Below, piece after piece: positions 8,130 through 16,839 of a stretch of 60,082 bases of DNA. The DNA comes from CAYUIS01 sp964444825 (GTDB taxonomy: Bacteria > Chloroflexota > Anaerolineae > B4-G1): NCBI GenBank assembly GCA_964444825.1, contig CAYUIS010000008.1, positions 1 through 60,082 on the forward strand. The letters are read 5' to 3'. The first letter of the stretch is position 1. Every line of letters starts with the position of its first letter. The notes beneath the pieces were generated by a model. That model saw only the letters and a list, made by a program, of their open reading frames with translations. It had not been told where the DNA came from and did no database searches. The position numbers and the translations under genes are program-made.

Positions 8130-8807
8130 CTAGCCACCGGCAACGATGCTGAAATAGGCGCGAATCAGGTACTGGATCCGCCCAATAAAGATCGAGTAAG
8201 AAGCGGTCAGCGCCCCGGCAAAAGCCACGGCGAGCGCAAAGATCAGGAACACACGTCCAACCCTCCCCGTTTCCCTGGCGACCAGACGCCAAATGCCTGC
8301 CAATCCGGTCTGCCCTTGCGTGGTAAAGGCAAAAGCCATCAGTGTTAGCACTGTGCCCCCAATGATGAATAAGGCGTCGAGGGGACCCAGGCGATATGCT
8401 GCCCACGAGGAGGGACTGGCCGCGTTGCCTGTCGCTCCAATCTGTGGAACGAGGGTGCCCAACAGGACACCTCCCAGCGCCACCGCTGTCCCAACACCGA
8501 CGAGAAAGGCGACGGAATAGTTGCCCACGTACGCCTGCTTGGCGAAACCCTTGAACAGCAGCAGGATACCCAGCACCAAAGGTAGCACGATGGCCGGTGG
8601 ATTGGCGAGCACTTGTGCAAAGACCATACCAACGAGAACGTCCCGCACCACAATGCCAAAGGAATAACCCACCAACGCGCCGACAAAGATGTGTAGGGCC
8701 AGGCGATAGAGGGGATTGTCGCCCAGTATGTAGCTAAAGACCAGAAGCGTCAGTACTGCTCCCACGATCAGGCCAATGGCGTCGGACACGACTATCCCGG
8801 GCGTCAC
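8130..8807 (-). CDS. Polytopic membrane protein of the MutL operon
   Basis: A 225-residue hydrophobic protein with about six predicted transmembrane helices, short loops and no soluble domain. No characterised family recognised. It starts with GTG at 8807, overlapping the stop of the scaffold gene by four bases (GTGA), with GGAGGG 5 bases upstream, so translation is probably coupled to the scaffold. The C-terminus is RIQYLIRAYFSIVAGG. Its conserved place between the scaffold and the MutL ATPase argues that it is the membrane partner of one of them. A channel, an anchor or an assembly platform are all possible. Confidence 0.7.
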   Translation of the reverse strand: MTPGIVVSDAIGLIVGAVLTLLVFSYILGDNPLYRLALHIFVGALVGYSFGIVVRDVLVGMVFAQVLANPPAIVLPLVLGILLLFKGFAKQAYVGNYSVAFLVGVGTAVALGGVLLGTLVPQIGATGNAASPSSWAAYRLGPLDALFIIGGTVLTLMAFAFTTQGQTGLAGIWRLVARETGRVGRVFLIFALAVAFAGALTASYSIFIGRIQYLIRAYFSIVAGG

Positions 8808-11800
8808 TTTTCCCTCCTGCGCGTGCCACCAAGGGCGTGGACAATGGCGCCGACGATCATCAGTGCGATGGCGGTGAGGTGAGCAAGTGCCAGGGCGTTG
8901 AGTTGCTGGGTGGCCGGTCCTGGCGATCCCAGCAGCGTCTCGTAGCTGGCTGCGCCGCGCAATCCCAACACGGCCCCGTCCAGTTGTCCTGCGCTAGGGT
9001 CGAGGTACACACTGGCGGTTGGTTCCAGGGCCGCGCTCACCCCTGCTACGATGGGGACCTGACCATTGCCCGTCGTCTGCGTTTGCTCGATCCAGCCACG
9101 CAATTGCCCAGGTTCGGCTGTAAGCACAACGACCAGCTTTGGCGACGTGTCGACGCCGGCCAACAACTGTGAGATACCCAAGGCGTTCCCCGGTCTGTAT
9201 CGTTGCTGGGGCCGCGCCTGCTCCGGTACGCCCATCCTGCGCAAAAGCTCGTCGGCCGTTGCGAGCGCCTCGGGTCGTGTGGCGACGATGGACAGCTTTG
9301 CACCCTGGTCAAGCAGATGTCCGAGGATGGGTTGAGCCACGAGATCGAGCTCATCAGCTTCCGCCGGTCCATACTCGAAAGCGACCAGGATTGTGTCGTT
9401 CGCGCTCACGTTCTCGACCGCGTCGAACAGCCCGCTCGCGGCAGGCGAATCGACAGGCTGAGTCAGGGAGGGCAGAGGGAGCATCGACACCTGTGGGGCC
9501 GTGAGTACGATCAGTGCGGCGAGTGCTATCAGCACGAGCGCCACCAGCCAGCGCTGGATCCGTTCACCTATTCTGGGACCGCGCTTCACAGCTTCTGGCT
9601 GTGTCGCCTCGGTGGGCTGTGCCAACAGGCTCTGGAGAAGCTGCGCTCGAGTCAGACTGACGTCGCTGACGGCAGGTGCAGCCGCAGGAACAGCCGGTAT
9701 CTCTGTGGTATGTGTCGGGGAGATAACGCCCCGCAGCCCTTTCAGCAGGCCGTAGGTCTCTAGCGGTTCCTCCTGGACTGCGGCTGCAGGCTCCTCCTCG
9801 CGTGGGCGCATCGCCAGCATCCAATCCGGGATCTCTCCACGTTGCGGCGCATCTGGCCCGGCCGCCTCTATTTCGGACAATGGCGGCAGGGCTGGCGGCA
9901 AGCCACCAAGATCGGCAACCGCCGGCGATGGTGAGAGAACTGGTTCAGCTTCGAGTTCGGACAGCCAATCGGCGGCTTCTGCGAGTCCTGCATCCTCGGG
10001 AAACTCCATCAAGGGTGGAACGTATGGAGTCATCCCAGGCTCCGGTGAAGGGGCCTCGGCTGGAGCGATGTCCTGCAGCCAAGTGGGCACTTGTGCCGGA
10101 GCCGGTGGTGGGGCCACTTCCTCGGGCACGACCTCGGCCACGGGTGGTGGGGCCCCGACTGGCGCCATGTCCTGCAGCCAATCGGGCATTTCTGACGGGG
10201 CCGGTGGTGGGGCCCCGACTGGCGCGATATCCTCAAGCCAATCAAGCACCTCAGCTACCGGCGCTGGGACCTCGGTGGGCGTGATTTCCTGCAGCCAGTC
10301 GGGAACCTCTGCCGGAGCCAGTGGCGCCGCTTCCTCAGGCACAGCCTTTGCCACTGGCGGTGGCGCTTCGGCTGGCGTGATGTCCTCAAGCCAATCAGGC
10401 GCCTCAGCTACCGGCGCTGGGACCTCGGTGGGCGTGATTTCCTGCAGCCAGTCGGGAACCTCTGCCGGAGCCAGTGGCGCCGCTTCCTCAGGCACAGCCT
10501 TTGCCACTGGCGGTGGCGCTTCGGCTGGCGTGATGTCCTCAAGCCAATCAGGCGCCTCAGCTACCGGCGCTGGGACCTCGGTGGGCGNNNNNNNNNNNNN
10601 NNNNNNNNNNNNNNNNNNNNNNNNNNNNNNNNNNNNNNNNNNNNNNNNNNNNNNNNNNNNNNNNNNNNNNNNNNNNNNNNNNNNNNNATGTCCTCAAGCC
10701 AATCAGGCGCCTCAGCTACCGGCGCTGGGACCTCGGTGGGCGCGATTTCCTGCATCAGCCAGTCGGGAACCTCTGCCGGAGCCAGTGGCGCCGCTTCCTC
10801 AGGCACGACCTCTGCCACCGGCGGTGGGGCCTCGGTGGGTGTGATCTCCTGTAGCCAATCGGGAACCTCTGCCGGAGCTGGCAGTGGAGTCTCGGCTGGC
10901 GTGATCTCCTGCAGCCAATCGGGCATTACTGCCGGAGCCAGTGGTGCTGCCTCCTCAGGCACGATCTCTGCCACTGGCGGTGGCGCTTCGGCTGGCGCGA
11001 TGTCCTCAAGCCAATCAGGCGCCTCAGCTACCGGAGCTGGGGCCTCGGTGGGCGCGATCTCCTGCAGCCAGTCGGGCATTTCTGCCGGAGCCAGTGGTGC
11101 TGCCTCCTCAGGCACGATCTCTGCCACTGGCGGTGGCGTTTCGGCTGGCGCGATCTCCTGTAGCCAATCGGGCACTTCTCCTGGAGCTGGCGGTGGAGCC
11201 GCTTCCTCAGGCACGATCTCTGCCACTGGCGGTGGCGCTTCTGATGGCCTGATCTCCTGCAGCCAATCGGGAACTCCTGCTACAGCCGGCGGCAGGGCTG
11301 CTTCCTCGGACGCGACCTCGGCCACTGGCGGCGGGGCTTCTGATGGCGCGATCTCTTGCAGCCAATCAGGAATCTCAACTAGAGCCGGTGGTGGGGCTGC
11401 CTCCTCAGGCGCGACCTCGGCCACAGGCGCTGGCGCTTCTGACGGCCTGATCTCCTCTAGCCATTCGGGAGCTTTCCCTGGGACTGGTGGTGACAAGGCA
11501 TCCTCGGGCGCGACCTCAGCGACGGGCAGTGGCGCCTCGGCTGAAACGGTCTCCAGCAGCCAATCGGGAATCTCAACTGGAACCGGTGGCGGGGCTGCCG
11601 CCTCTGGCACGACCTCCGCCACGGGCGGCAGGGCTTCTGACGGCCTGATCTCCTGCAGCCAGTCGGGTGTCTCTTCCTCGGCAACGGCCTCCATTGGAGC
11701 CGTCTCCTCCAGCCAATCAGGGACTCTTGCCGGAGCCGGCGGTGGAGCCGCTTCCTCAGTCGCCACCGGGGTTTCCGGGGGTGCAGCGTCGACTGGCCCC

Positions 11801-12537
11801 GTGCCGCGCAGCCAGTCGGGAATCTCGACCGCTTCGATAGGCTCGTCTGTTGGAGAGGGTTCAGCCTCGTCTGCCGGTGCGCCGCGAAGTTGGGTCAGCC
11901 AGTCCCCAGTCTCTTCGACTTGGGCCGGTTGTGGTGGTTCAGCTACACCGGCCGGTTCAGGGCCACGGAGTTGGGTCAACCAATCGCCGGTTTCTTCGAC
12001 TTGGGCCGGTTGCGGTGGTCCAACCTCCTTGGCTGCCTCAGGACCTCGGAGCTGTGTCAACCAATCGGCTGCCCCCTCACCCTCGGGCCTGGTGACTGGT
12101 TTGGGTTCCTGAGCGGACTCCGTCGGGCGGAGATCGGCCAGCCAGGCCCCAGCCTCTGCACCCGGGGCTTCCGCTGGATGGGCTGGCTGTGGCGACTCGA
12201 CACCCCTCATCTCAGATAGCCAGTCCGGCGACTCGGCCTCAGGTTGCGCTGGTGTGATCCCGACAGGCGGTCGTTGCCTATCGTCAAGGGGAATGGTGGG
12301 TAACGAAAGCCCTCTGATGGGCGCTTGCTCGGGTTCAGCGGCCTCTTTTTCCGAGGGGGAGGAGACCATTGGGATTAGACGGGCCTGGCACCGATCGCAG
12401 TATGCGTTGCCAACCGAGTTCATCGTCCCGCACATCGGGCAGCGCAGCCCCGTGCGTATCGGAAGTGATTCGCCACATTCGTTGCAAAAGCGACTTCCTC
12501 GCTGATTGGCTGCACCACACCTTGGACAATAGATCAT
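8804..12537 (-). CDS. Zinc-ribbon scaffold protein with PDWLQEI repeats, interrupted by assembly gap
   Basis: One gene of about 1,240 codons split by 100 Ns. The N-terminus is a double zinc ribbon: CPRCG...CNEC and CPMCG...CDRC within the first 55 residues. Then follow about 28 visible copies of a motif with consensus (V/M/I)PDWLQEIxPxE, separated by Pro/Ala/Glu-rich spacers; the first copies read DWLTQLRGPE and the last PDWMLAMRPRE. After the repeats come a membrane helix (LVALVLIALAALIVL), an extracytoplasmic alpha/beta domain of about 180 residues, and a final helix before GGTRRREK. The frames on the two sides differ by the nominal 100-base gap but agree if the gap is 98 bases, which the flanking 153-bp repeat also predicts. 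So it should be a single intact gene: cytoplasmic zinc ribbons and many short WL motifs tethered to the membrane, a multivalent docking platform by inference. Confidence 0.8.
10261..10566. repeat. Perfect 153-bp tandem duplications within the scaffold gene
   Basis: Two 153-bp units (10261-10413 and 10414-10566) appear identical by eye. A third begins at 10567 and runs into the assembly gap. Each unit encodes 51 residues with two DWL motifs (one VPDWLQEI, one APDWLEDI). Identity at the nucleotide level points to recent unequal recombination or slippage. Confidence 0.85.
10588..10687. other. Assembly gap of 100 Ns
   Basis: A placeholder of exactly 100 Ns inside the scaffold gene. Comparing the flanks with the complete 153-bp unit just before it, the missing stretch should be 98 bp, or 98 plus a multiple of 153. 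Any of these lengths restores the reading frame. Confidence 0.95.
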
Positions 12538-12548
12538 CGCAGCACCAT

Positions 12549-13235
12549 TCAGGACTCGGTGTACGGCCGGTCAAGGGTCAGCAAGACGCGGAGACCGGTG
12601 ATAACGGTACCAATGGCGACCCCCAGGAGCAGGCCGCGTGTGCCTGCCATTGCGGGCACATTGACAATCCAGTCCCGGACGCCGGCAAGCCAGTCCAAAC
12701 CCAACAAGGGCGTGCTGCCCAGCAGGACCAGGACCACAACTAGCAAGAACAACACGGTCTCGGCGTTTCGCCGAGCGCGCAGCAGGCGGAAGGCTGCCAG
12801 ACCGAGTGTGAACACCAATAGCGCGGCCACCGATGCCCCCAGTGGGCTGATCAGATAGCGGAAGACCGCCGATGACAGATCGACGAGCATCTCACGGACC
12901 TGAGAGTCAAAGACCTGACCTTGGAGAACATCTCGGGCGGTGAGAATTCCCTGGAGAATCGGAGGGAGAACGGCGATCAGCATCGCTAACAGGAGTGCGA
13001 TGCTATAAATCCAGCCGTGCTCGCGGCGCCATATGTTTCTTCCGTGGACACGCAGGATGTTGAATATGCCCAAGAGGAAGGCAAAGGCAGCCACAATCAC
13101 TGCGCACTCGACCAGATAGTGTCGAAGACCAACCAGCAGATCGTTGGTCGGGAGCAGATATCCAGATAGCACGATCAGGCCTGGGATTACCGTGAAAACT
13201 AGTATCGGTATCCACCGTTTGATCAGACCGCCCAT
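12549..13235 (-). CDS. Polytopic membrane protein of the MutL operon
   Basis: A 228-residue protein with about six transmembrane helices and no visible soluble domain; not a family I recognise. Basic stretches such as RHYLVECA and RARRNAE between helices suggest cytoplasmic loops. The start ATG 13235 has AGGTGA about 5 bases upstream and lies 17 bp after the stop of the preceding gene. The scaffold gene follows 11 bp downstream. It is clearly part of the same transcription unit and probably one of the membrane subunits of the putative complex. Confidence 0.7.
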   Translation of the reverse strand: MGGLIKRWIPILVFTVIPGLIVLSGYLLPTNDLLVGLRHYLVECAVIVAAFAFLLGIFNILRVHGRNIWRREHGWIYSIALLLAMLIAVLPPILQGILTARDVLQGQVFDSQVREMLVDLSSAVFRYLISPLGASVAALLVFTLGLAAFRLLRARRNAETVLFLLVVVLVLLGSTPLLGLDWLAGVRDWIVNVPAMAGTRGLLLGVAIGTVITGLRVLLTLDRPYTES

Positions 13236-13252
13236 TTAGTTCACCTATCTCG

Positions 13253-14002
13253 CTATCTGCCCAGGAAGGCCAAGATCGCCGAGCCGAATATGGCCAATAT
13301 CAGGATTACGCGCAGAATATCGTGAGCGACCAGGCTGACCAGGTAATGTCGCTTGTTGCTCATCTGAGCGCCCGCGGCATATAACTCTTCGCCCACTGCC
13401 AATTGGTCGGTGGTGGGAAAAAGCACGCCGGCGGCGACGGGAGCGCCAACAGCACCCGAAGAAGATAGATCTCGCTGGATGGCTGCATCAGCCACCAGTG
13501 ATGCCTCTGCACCGAAAGCGCCGGTCACTACATTCGAAGTGATGTTCTCCAGACCGATCATACTTGCAGCGCCTGCCGCATACGCCATTGGTGAGGGGGC
13601 GACAAAACGCACATTGTTCGGGTCGTATGCCCCGATGCCTCGATTCCGTTCATACGCCCGCCGGATCACGTCCTGGGCCAAGGGGAGAAGCGTAGGATCA
13701 CCGACAGTGACGATGGGAGGAGCACCATAGGAGACGGCAGTATCGACCAGGGACTCGACGATCTGGAGCCCGGCGAGCGACGTGATCGCATCTTGGCCAT
13801 ATAACGCGCCACTGCCGAGGGCGATGTGAATTGCTCCACCGCTTTCTGCAGCGTGGCCGATTTCGGCCTGTATGCTCTGAAAGGGCTCCACTGAGCGCAC
13901 CGATGGATCCGGTCCTTTCCTGCTGCGCAGGAGCAGCGTCAATACCAACACCAGGAAGCCTATCAATAGCAGGAGGGTGCCCAAGGCAACCTGAGCATCC
14001 AT
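13253..14002 (-). CDS. Membrane-anchored protein with large soluble domain, MutL operon
   Basis: A 249-residue protein with one transmembrane helix at each end (residues 5-25 and about 228-246) and a soluble domain of about 180 residues between them. That domain is rich in Gly and Ala, with HIALGSGALYGQD, YGAPPIVTVGDPTLLPL and GAFGAEASLVADAA, which suggests an alpha/beta nucleotide-binding-like fold, but no catalytic motif is certain. I recall similar uncharacterised proteins only from Chloroflexota. GGAGGG sits 7 bases before the ATG. It is followed after 17 bp by the polytopic protein gene and preceded by the small first gene of the operon. Confidence 0.7.
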   Translation of the reverse strand: MDAQVALGTLLLLIGFLVLVLTLLLRSRKGPDPSVRSVEPFQSIQAEIGHAAESGGAIHIALGSGALYGQDAITSLAGLQIVESLVDTAVSYGAPPIVTVGDPTLLPLAQDVIRRAYERNRGIGAYDPNNVRFVAPSPMAYAAGAASMIGLENITSNVVTGAFGAEASLVADAAIQRDLSSSGAVGAPVAAGVLFPTTDQLAVGEELYAAGAQMSNKRHYLVSLVAHDILRVILILAIFGSAILAFLGR

Positions 14003-14004
14003 GT

Positions 14005-14268
14005 CTAGCCCTCCCCTCTGCTCAGCGAGCTTCTCAACTGCTCCAAGAGACCTGGATCATTAAGCAGTGTCACGGCTCTATCGAGTGCCTCGTCGCTTAC
14101 GAATCCGGCAGCCAAGGGTTGTGTCAAAACAAGCGCCTGGCTGCCCAAGAACCCAAAGGCCTGAGCGGTGTCGATGAACGGTAGCACAAGCGAGGCGAGC
14201 CCCAGCGCTTCTATGCGTCGAGCCCAAGCTTCAATCCATCCTTGTTGTTCCGTCTCTGCACACACCAT
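14005..14268 (-). CDS. Small protein, first gene of the MutL operon
   Basis: An 87-residue protein, no family recognised. It is mostly helical, beginning MVCAETEQQGWIEAW and including PFIDTAQAFGFLGSQALVLTQP, with a charged C-terminal tail. The last part (SDEALDRAVTLLNDP) may be a short amphipathic helix pair. ATG 14268 is preferred because AGGAG lies 5 bases upstream; a GTG five codons earlier has no such site. The stop lies two bases from the next start, so translation is coupled. Being first after the promoter, it might be a regulatory or stoichiometric subunit, which is speculation. Confidence 0.65.
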   Translation of the reverse strand: MVCAETEQQGWIEAWARRIEALGLASLVLPFIDTAQAFGFLGSQALVLTQPLAAGFVSDEALDRAVTLLNDPGLLEQLRSSLSRGEG

Positions 14269-14348
14269 GGAGGCTCCTGGCACAAGTATACCAAAAATCC
14301 TTAAAAGCCGCCACCTCGCAACTTAAATGGTTGCTTATGTCGAGGATT

Positions 14349-14377
14349 AGTATAGCACGATTTGGAATGCTAAGCAA
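14349..14377 (-). promoter_or_regulatory. Promoter of the MutL operon
   Basis: On the minus strand TTGCTT (14372-14377), a 17-bp spacer and TATACT (14349-14354). It would give a leader of about 70 bases. A second TATACT at 14285-14290 has no good -35 box. Confidence 0.55.
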
Positions 14378-14460
14378 ATCAGATATGGCGGTTTGTGCGA
14401 GCTCGACCTGCATATGTGGGGAGGGCAAACGTCCCTATCCACTGCGAAAGCCCTGGCTGT

Positions 14461-14489
14461 TTGACGTTGCTATCACCGCGTGCTAGAAT
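14461..14489 (+). promoter_or_regulatory. Promoter of the cysteine desulfurase-mnmA operon
   Basis: TTGACG (14461-14466), a 17-bp spacer and TAGAAT (14484-14489). Transcription would start near 14496, leaving room for the AGGAG at 14511-14515. Confidence 0.75.
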
Positions 14490-14519
14490 AGTATTCCATT
14501 TCCGAATCAGAGGAGCAAT

Positions 14520-15737
14520 GTGAGCACAACGGAGCACCACATCTACTTGGACCATTCTGCTACGACTCCCGTGGACCCACGGGTGGTCGAGGCGATGTTG
14601 CCATATTGGAATGAGCGCTTTGGCAACAGTGAATCATCACACGCGTTTGGCCAGGCTGCCGCAAACGGTCTGGAGCAAGCCCGCCAGACTGTGGCGGACG
14701 TGCTGGACTGCCGGCCGGTCGAGCTGGTCTTTACCGGTTCCGGGACCGAGGCGGACAACCTGGCGCTGCGGGGCGCAGCGTGGGCTGCCAGACAGAGCGG
14801 GAATGGCAAGCACATCGTCACCAGCCCCGTCGAGCACCATGCCGTCGGCCAAACAGTCGATCAATTGTGTGATCTGTTCGGTTTTGAGGTCACGCGGGTG
14901 CCGGTGGACGAGTACGGGCGGGTGGACCCTGAGGATGTGTCGGCCGCTATCCGTCCCGATACCATCCTGGTGAGCATAATGATGGCCAACAACGAGGTCG
15001 GCACCGTTCAGCCCGTCGTCAAGATCGGCCGTGTCTGTCGAGAGCGAGGCGTGTTGTTTCACGTGGATGCAGTACAGGCCCCTGGCCTGCTACCATTGGA
15101 GCTGGATGACATCAACGTCGATCTGTTGGCCCTCTCAGCTCACAAGTTCTATGGGCCAAAAGGGGTGGGTGTGTTGTATGTGCGGCGTGATACACCCTTG
15201 GTGCCCGCTATCACTGGCGGTTCCCACGAGCGGGGACGGCGTCCCAGCACAGTCAACGTCGCCGGGGCTGTGGGACTGGCGACTGCGCTGGTCCTGGCGG
15301 AGGAAGTGCGGGTGGCTGAATGTGCTCGTCTTCGACAACTGCGGGATCAGTTGATCGAAGGAGTGCTCGCGTCAGTGCCGAATAGTCGCCTGACAGGTCA
15401 TCCCAAACAGCGCCTGTGCCATCACGCGAGTTTTGCCTTCTGCGGCGTCGAAGGCGAGTCGGTGGTCATCAATCTCGACCTGGAGGGTATCGCCGCAAGC
15501 TCTGGTGCTGCCTGTGCCGAAGGGGAGCCAGTACCGTCGTTCGTCCTGGAGGCGATGGGGCTTTCGCCGGAATGGAGCATCGGCGGCCTGCGTCTCACGT
15601 TGGGCCGGGGCAACGGCGAAACGGACGTCGCGCGGGTGTTGGAGGTGCTGCCCGGAATCGTTGAGCGGTTGCGGGCGGATGAAGGGGAGATGTCGTCGCG
15701 TGCGGGTTCTTGCCGCGCTAAGCGGCGGCGTGGATAG
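14520..15737 (+). CDS. Cysteine desulfurase (NifS/IscS family)
   Basis: A 405-residue PLP enzyme that takes sulfur from cysteine, giving alanine and an enzyme-bound persulfide. YLDHSATTPVDP opens the protein; VEHHAV and DAVQAPG line the cofactor site; SAHKFYGPKG carries the PLP lysine (K209); SSGAACAEG holds the catalytic Cys332, with the short loop typical of class II-like enzymes. The start is GTG 14520 with AGGAG four bases upstream; the ATG two bases earlier meets an immediate stop. The gene overlaps mnmA by about 38 bp, so it most likely supplies sulfur for tRNA thiolation as well as Fe-S assembly. No Fe-S scaffold gene is adjacent. Confidence 0.93.
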   Translation: MSTTEHHIYLDHSATTPVDPRVVEAMLPYWNERFGNSESSHAFGQAAANGLEQARQTVADVLDCRPVELVFTGSGTEADNLALRGAAWAARQSGNGKHIVTSPVEHHAVGQTVDQLCDLFGFEVTRVPVDEYGRVDPEDVSAAIRPDTILVSIMMANNEVGTVQPVVKIGRVCRERGVLFHVDAVQAPGLLPLELDDINVDLLALSAHKFYGPKGVGVLYVRRDTPLVPAITGGSHERGRRPSTVNVAGAVGLATALVLAEEVRVAECARLRQLRDQLIEGVLASVPNSRLTGHPKQRLCHHASFAFCGVEGESVVINLDLEGIAASSGAACAEGEPVPSFVLEAMGLSPEWSIGGLRLTLGRGNGETDVARVLEVLPGIVERLRADEGEMSSRAGSCRAKRRRG

Positions 15738-16839
15738 CGCCGTCGCAGCGTCACTGTTGGTTGAGCAGGGACACACCGTCGTCGGGGCGACGTTGTGGCT
15801 GTGGGACGAGCCGAACTCGGCCAGTCCTCACAGCGCGCCCGATTCTCCGCTCACCCCGGTGGAACGAGCACACCGGGTCGCCGACCAACTCGGTATTCCC
15901 TTTTTTCTGATCGACGCCAGAGCGGTCTTTCAGGCTAGGGTGGTGGACTATTTTGTGTCCGAGTACGCGGCCGGCCGCACGCCTAACCCCTGCGTGATCT
16001 GCAACCGGGCGGTACGCTTCACCTCTCTTCTCGACTGGGCGTTCGCAGAGGGGGCAACCACTGTGGCCACAGGCCACTATGCCCGGGTGCGCAAGCGTGG
16101 AGATCACTATCAGCTTTTGCGTGGGGTGGACAAGAACAAGGATCAATCCTATTTCCTGCATCGGCTTTCCCAGTCTCAACTGGCCCATATTATGTTCCCA
16201 TTGGGCGACTTGACCAAGGAAGAGGTGCGGCAGATTGCGCATCAACGCGGACTCTTTGTGGCGCAGCAGCCGGAAAGCCAGGACGTCTGTTTTCAGGTCG
16301 AAGGTGACTATCGACGTTTTCTGGCTCGCCAGGCCCCGGACCTGTTTCAGCCTGGGCCCATCCTGGATACATCCGGGCGGGTGCTAGGGCAGCACACGGG
16401 GTTGCCAGCGTATACCGTTGGTCAACGAAAGGGGCTGGGGATCTCGGCCTCTTTGCCGATGTACGTGCTGGCGATTGATACGGCTAAAAACGCGCTGGTT
16501 GTGGGGACGGCAGAGGAATTGGGGTGGGACGAGTGTATTGTAGAAGATGTGCACTACATCGATGGGGAAAAACGTAGCGCTGAATTCCGCGCCACGGCGC
16601 AAGTCCGCTATCGAGCGCGGACGACGCCGGTGTCGGTGTTGCCGATATCGGAAGGAGGCGCACGGGTGCGATTCGATACTTCCCAAAGGGATATTACACC
16701 GGGCCAGTTCTTGGTCCTGTATGATGAACGGGTGGTGATAGGCGGAGGGGCCATCGCGTCGAGACGGGCGCGTAAGGACGAGGGCTGGAGCGATTTAGGG
16801 ATAGGTGCTTTGCGCTTTGAAGGAGAAGATAGATGCTGA
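15700..16839 (+). CDS. mnmA: tRNA 2-thiouridylase MnmA
   Basis: A 379-residue enzyme that makes 2-thiouridine at wobble position 34 of tRNAs for Lys, Glu and Gln, using ATP and a persulfide sulfur. The PP-loop SGGVDSAVA lies at the N-terminus. The two catalytic cysteines are in NPCVICNRAVRF and in ESQDVCF, and HYARV and GLPAYTVGQRKGLG are further family signatures. GTG 15700 is taken as the start: GGGGAG lies about 10 bases before it and it places the PP-loop where it belongs; an ATG 19 bases upstream lacks a ribosome-binding site. It sits inside the end of the desulfurase gene, and its stop overlaps the next start by seven bases. Confidence 0.93.
   Translation: MRVLAALSGGVDSAVAASLLVEQGHTVVGATLWLWDEPNSASPHSAPDSPLTPVERAHRVADQLGIPFFLIDARAVFQARVVDYFVSEYAAGRTPNPCVICNRAVRFTSLLDWAFAEGATTVATGHYARVRKRGDHYQLLRGVDKNKDQSYFLHRLSQSQLAHIMFPLGDLTKEEVRQIAHQRGLFVAQQPESQDVCFQVEGDYRRFLARQAPDLFQPGPILDTSGRVLGQHTGLPAYTVGQRKGLGISASLPMYVLAIDTAKNALVVGTAEELGWDECIVEDVHYIDGEKRSAEFRATAQVRYRARTTPVSVLPISEGGARVRFDTSQRDITPGQFLVLYDERVVIGGGAIASRRARKDEGWSDLGIGALRFEGEDRC

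Noticed and set aside
10068..12112. Long Ser/Gly/Ala-rich plus-strand frames opposite the scaffold gene
   Set aside because: They are antisense readings of the DWL repeats; the low-complexity composition follows from the repeat.
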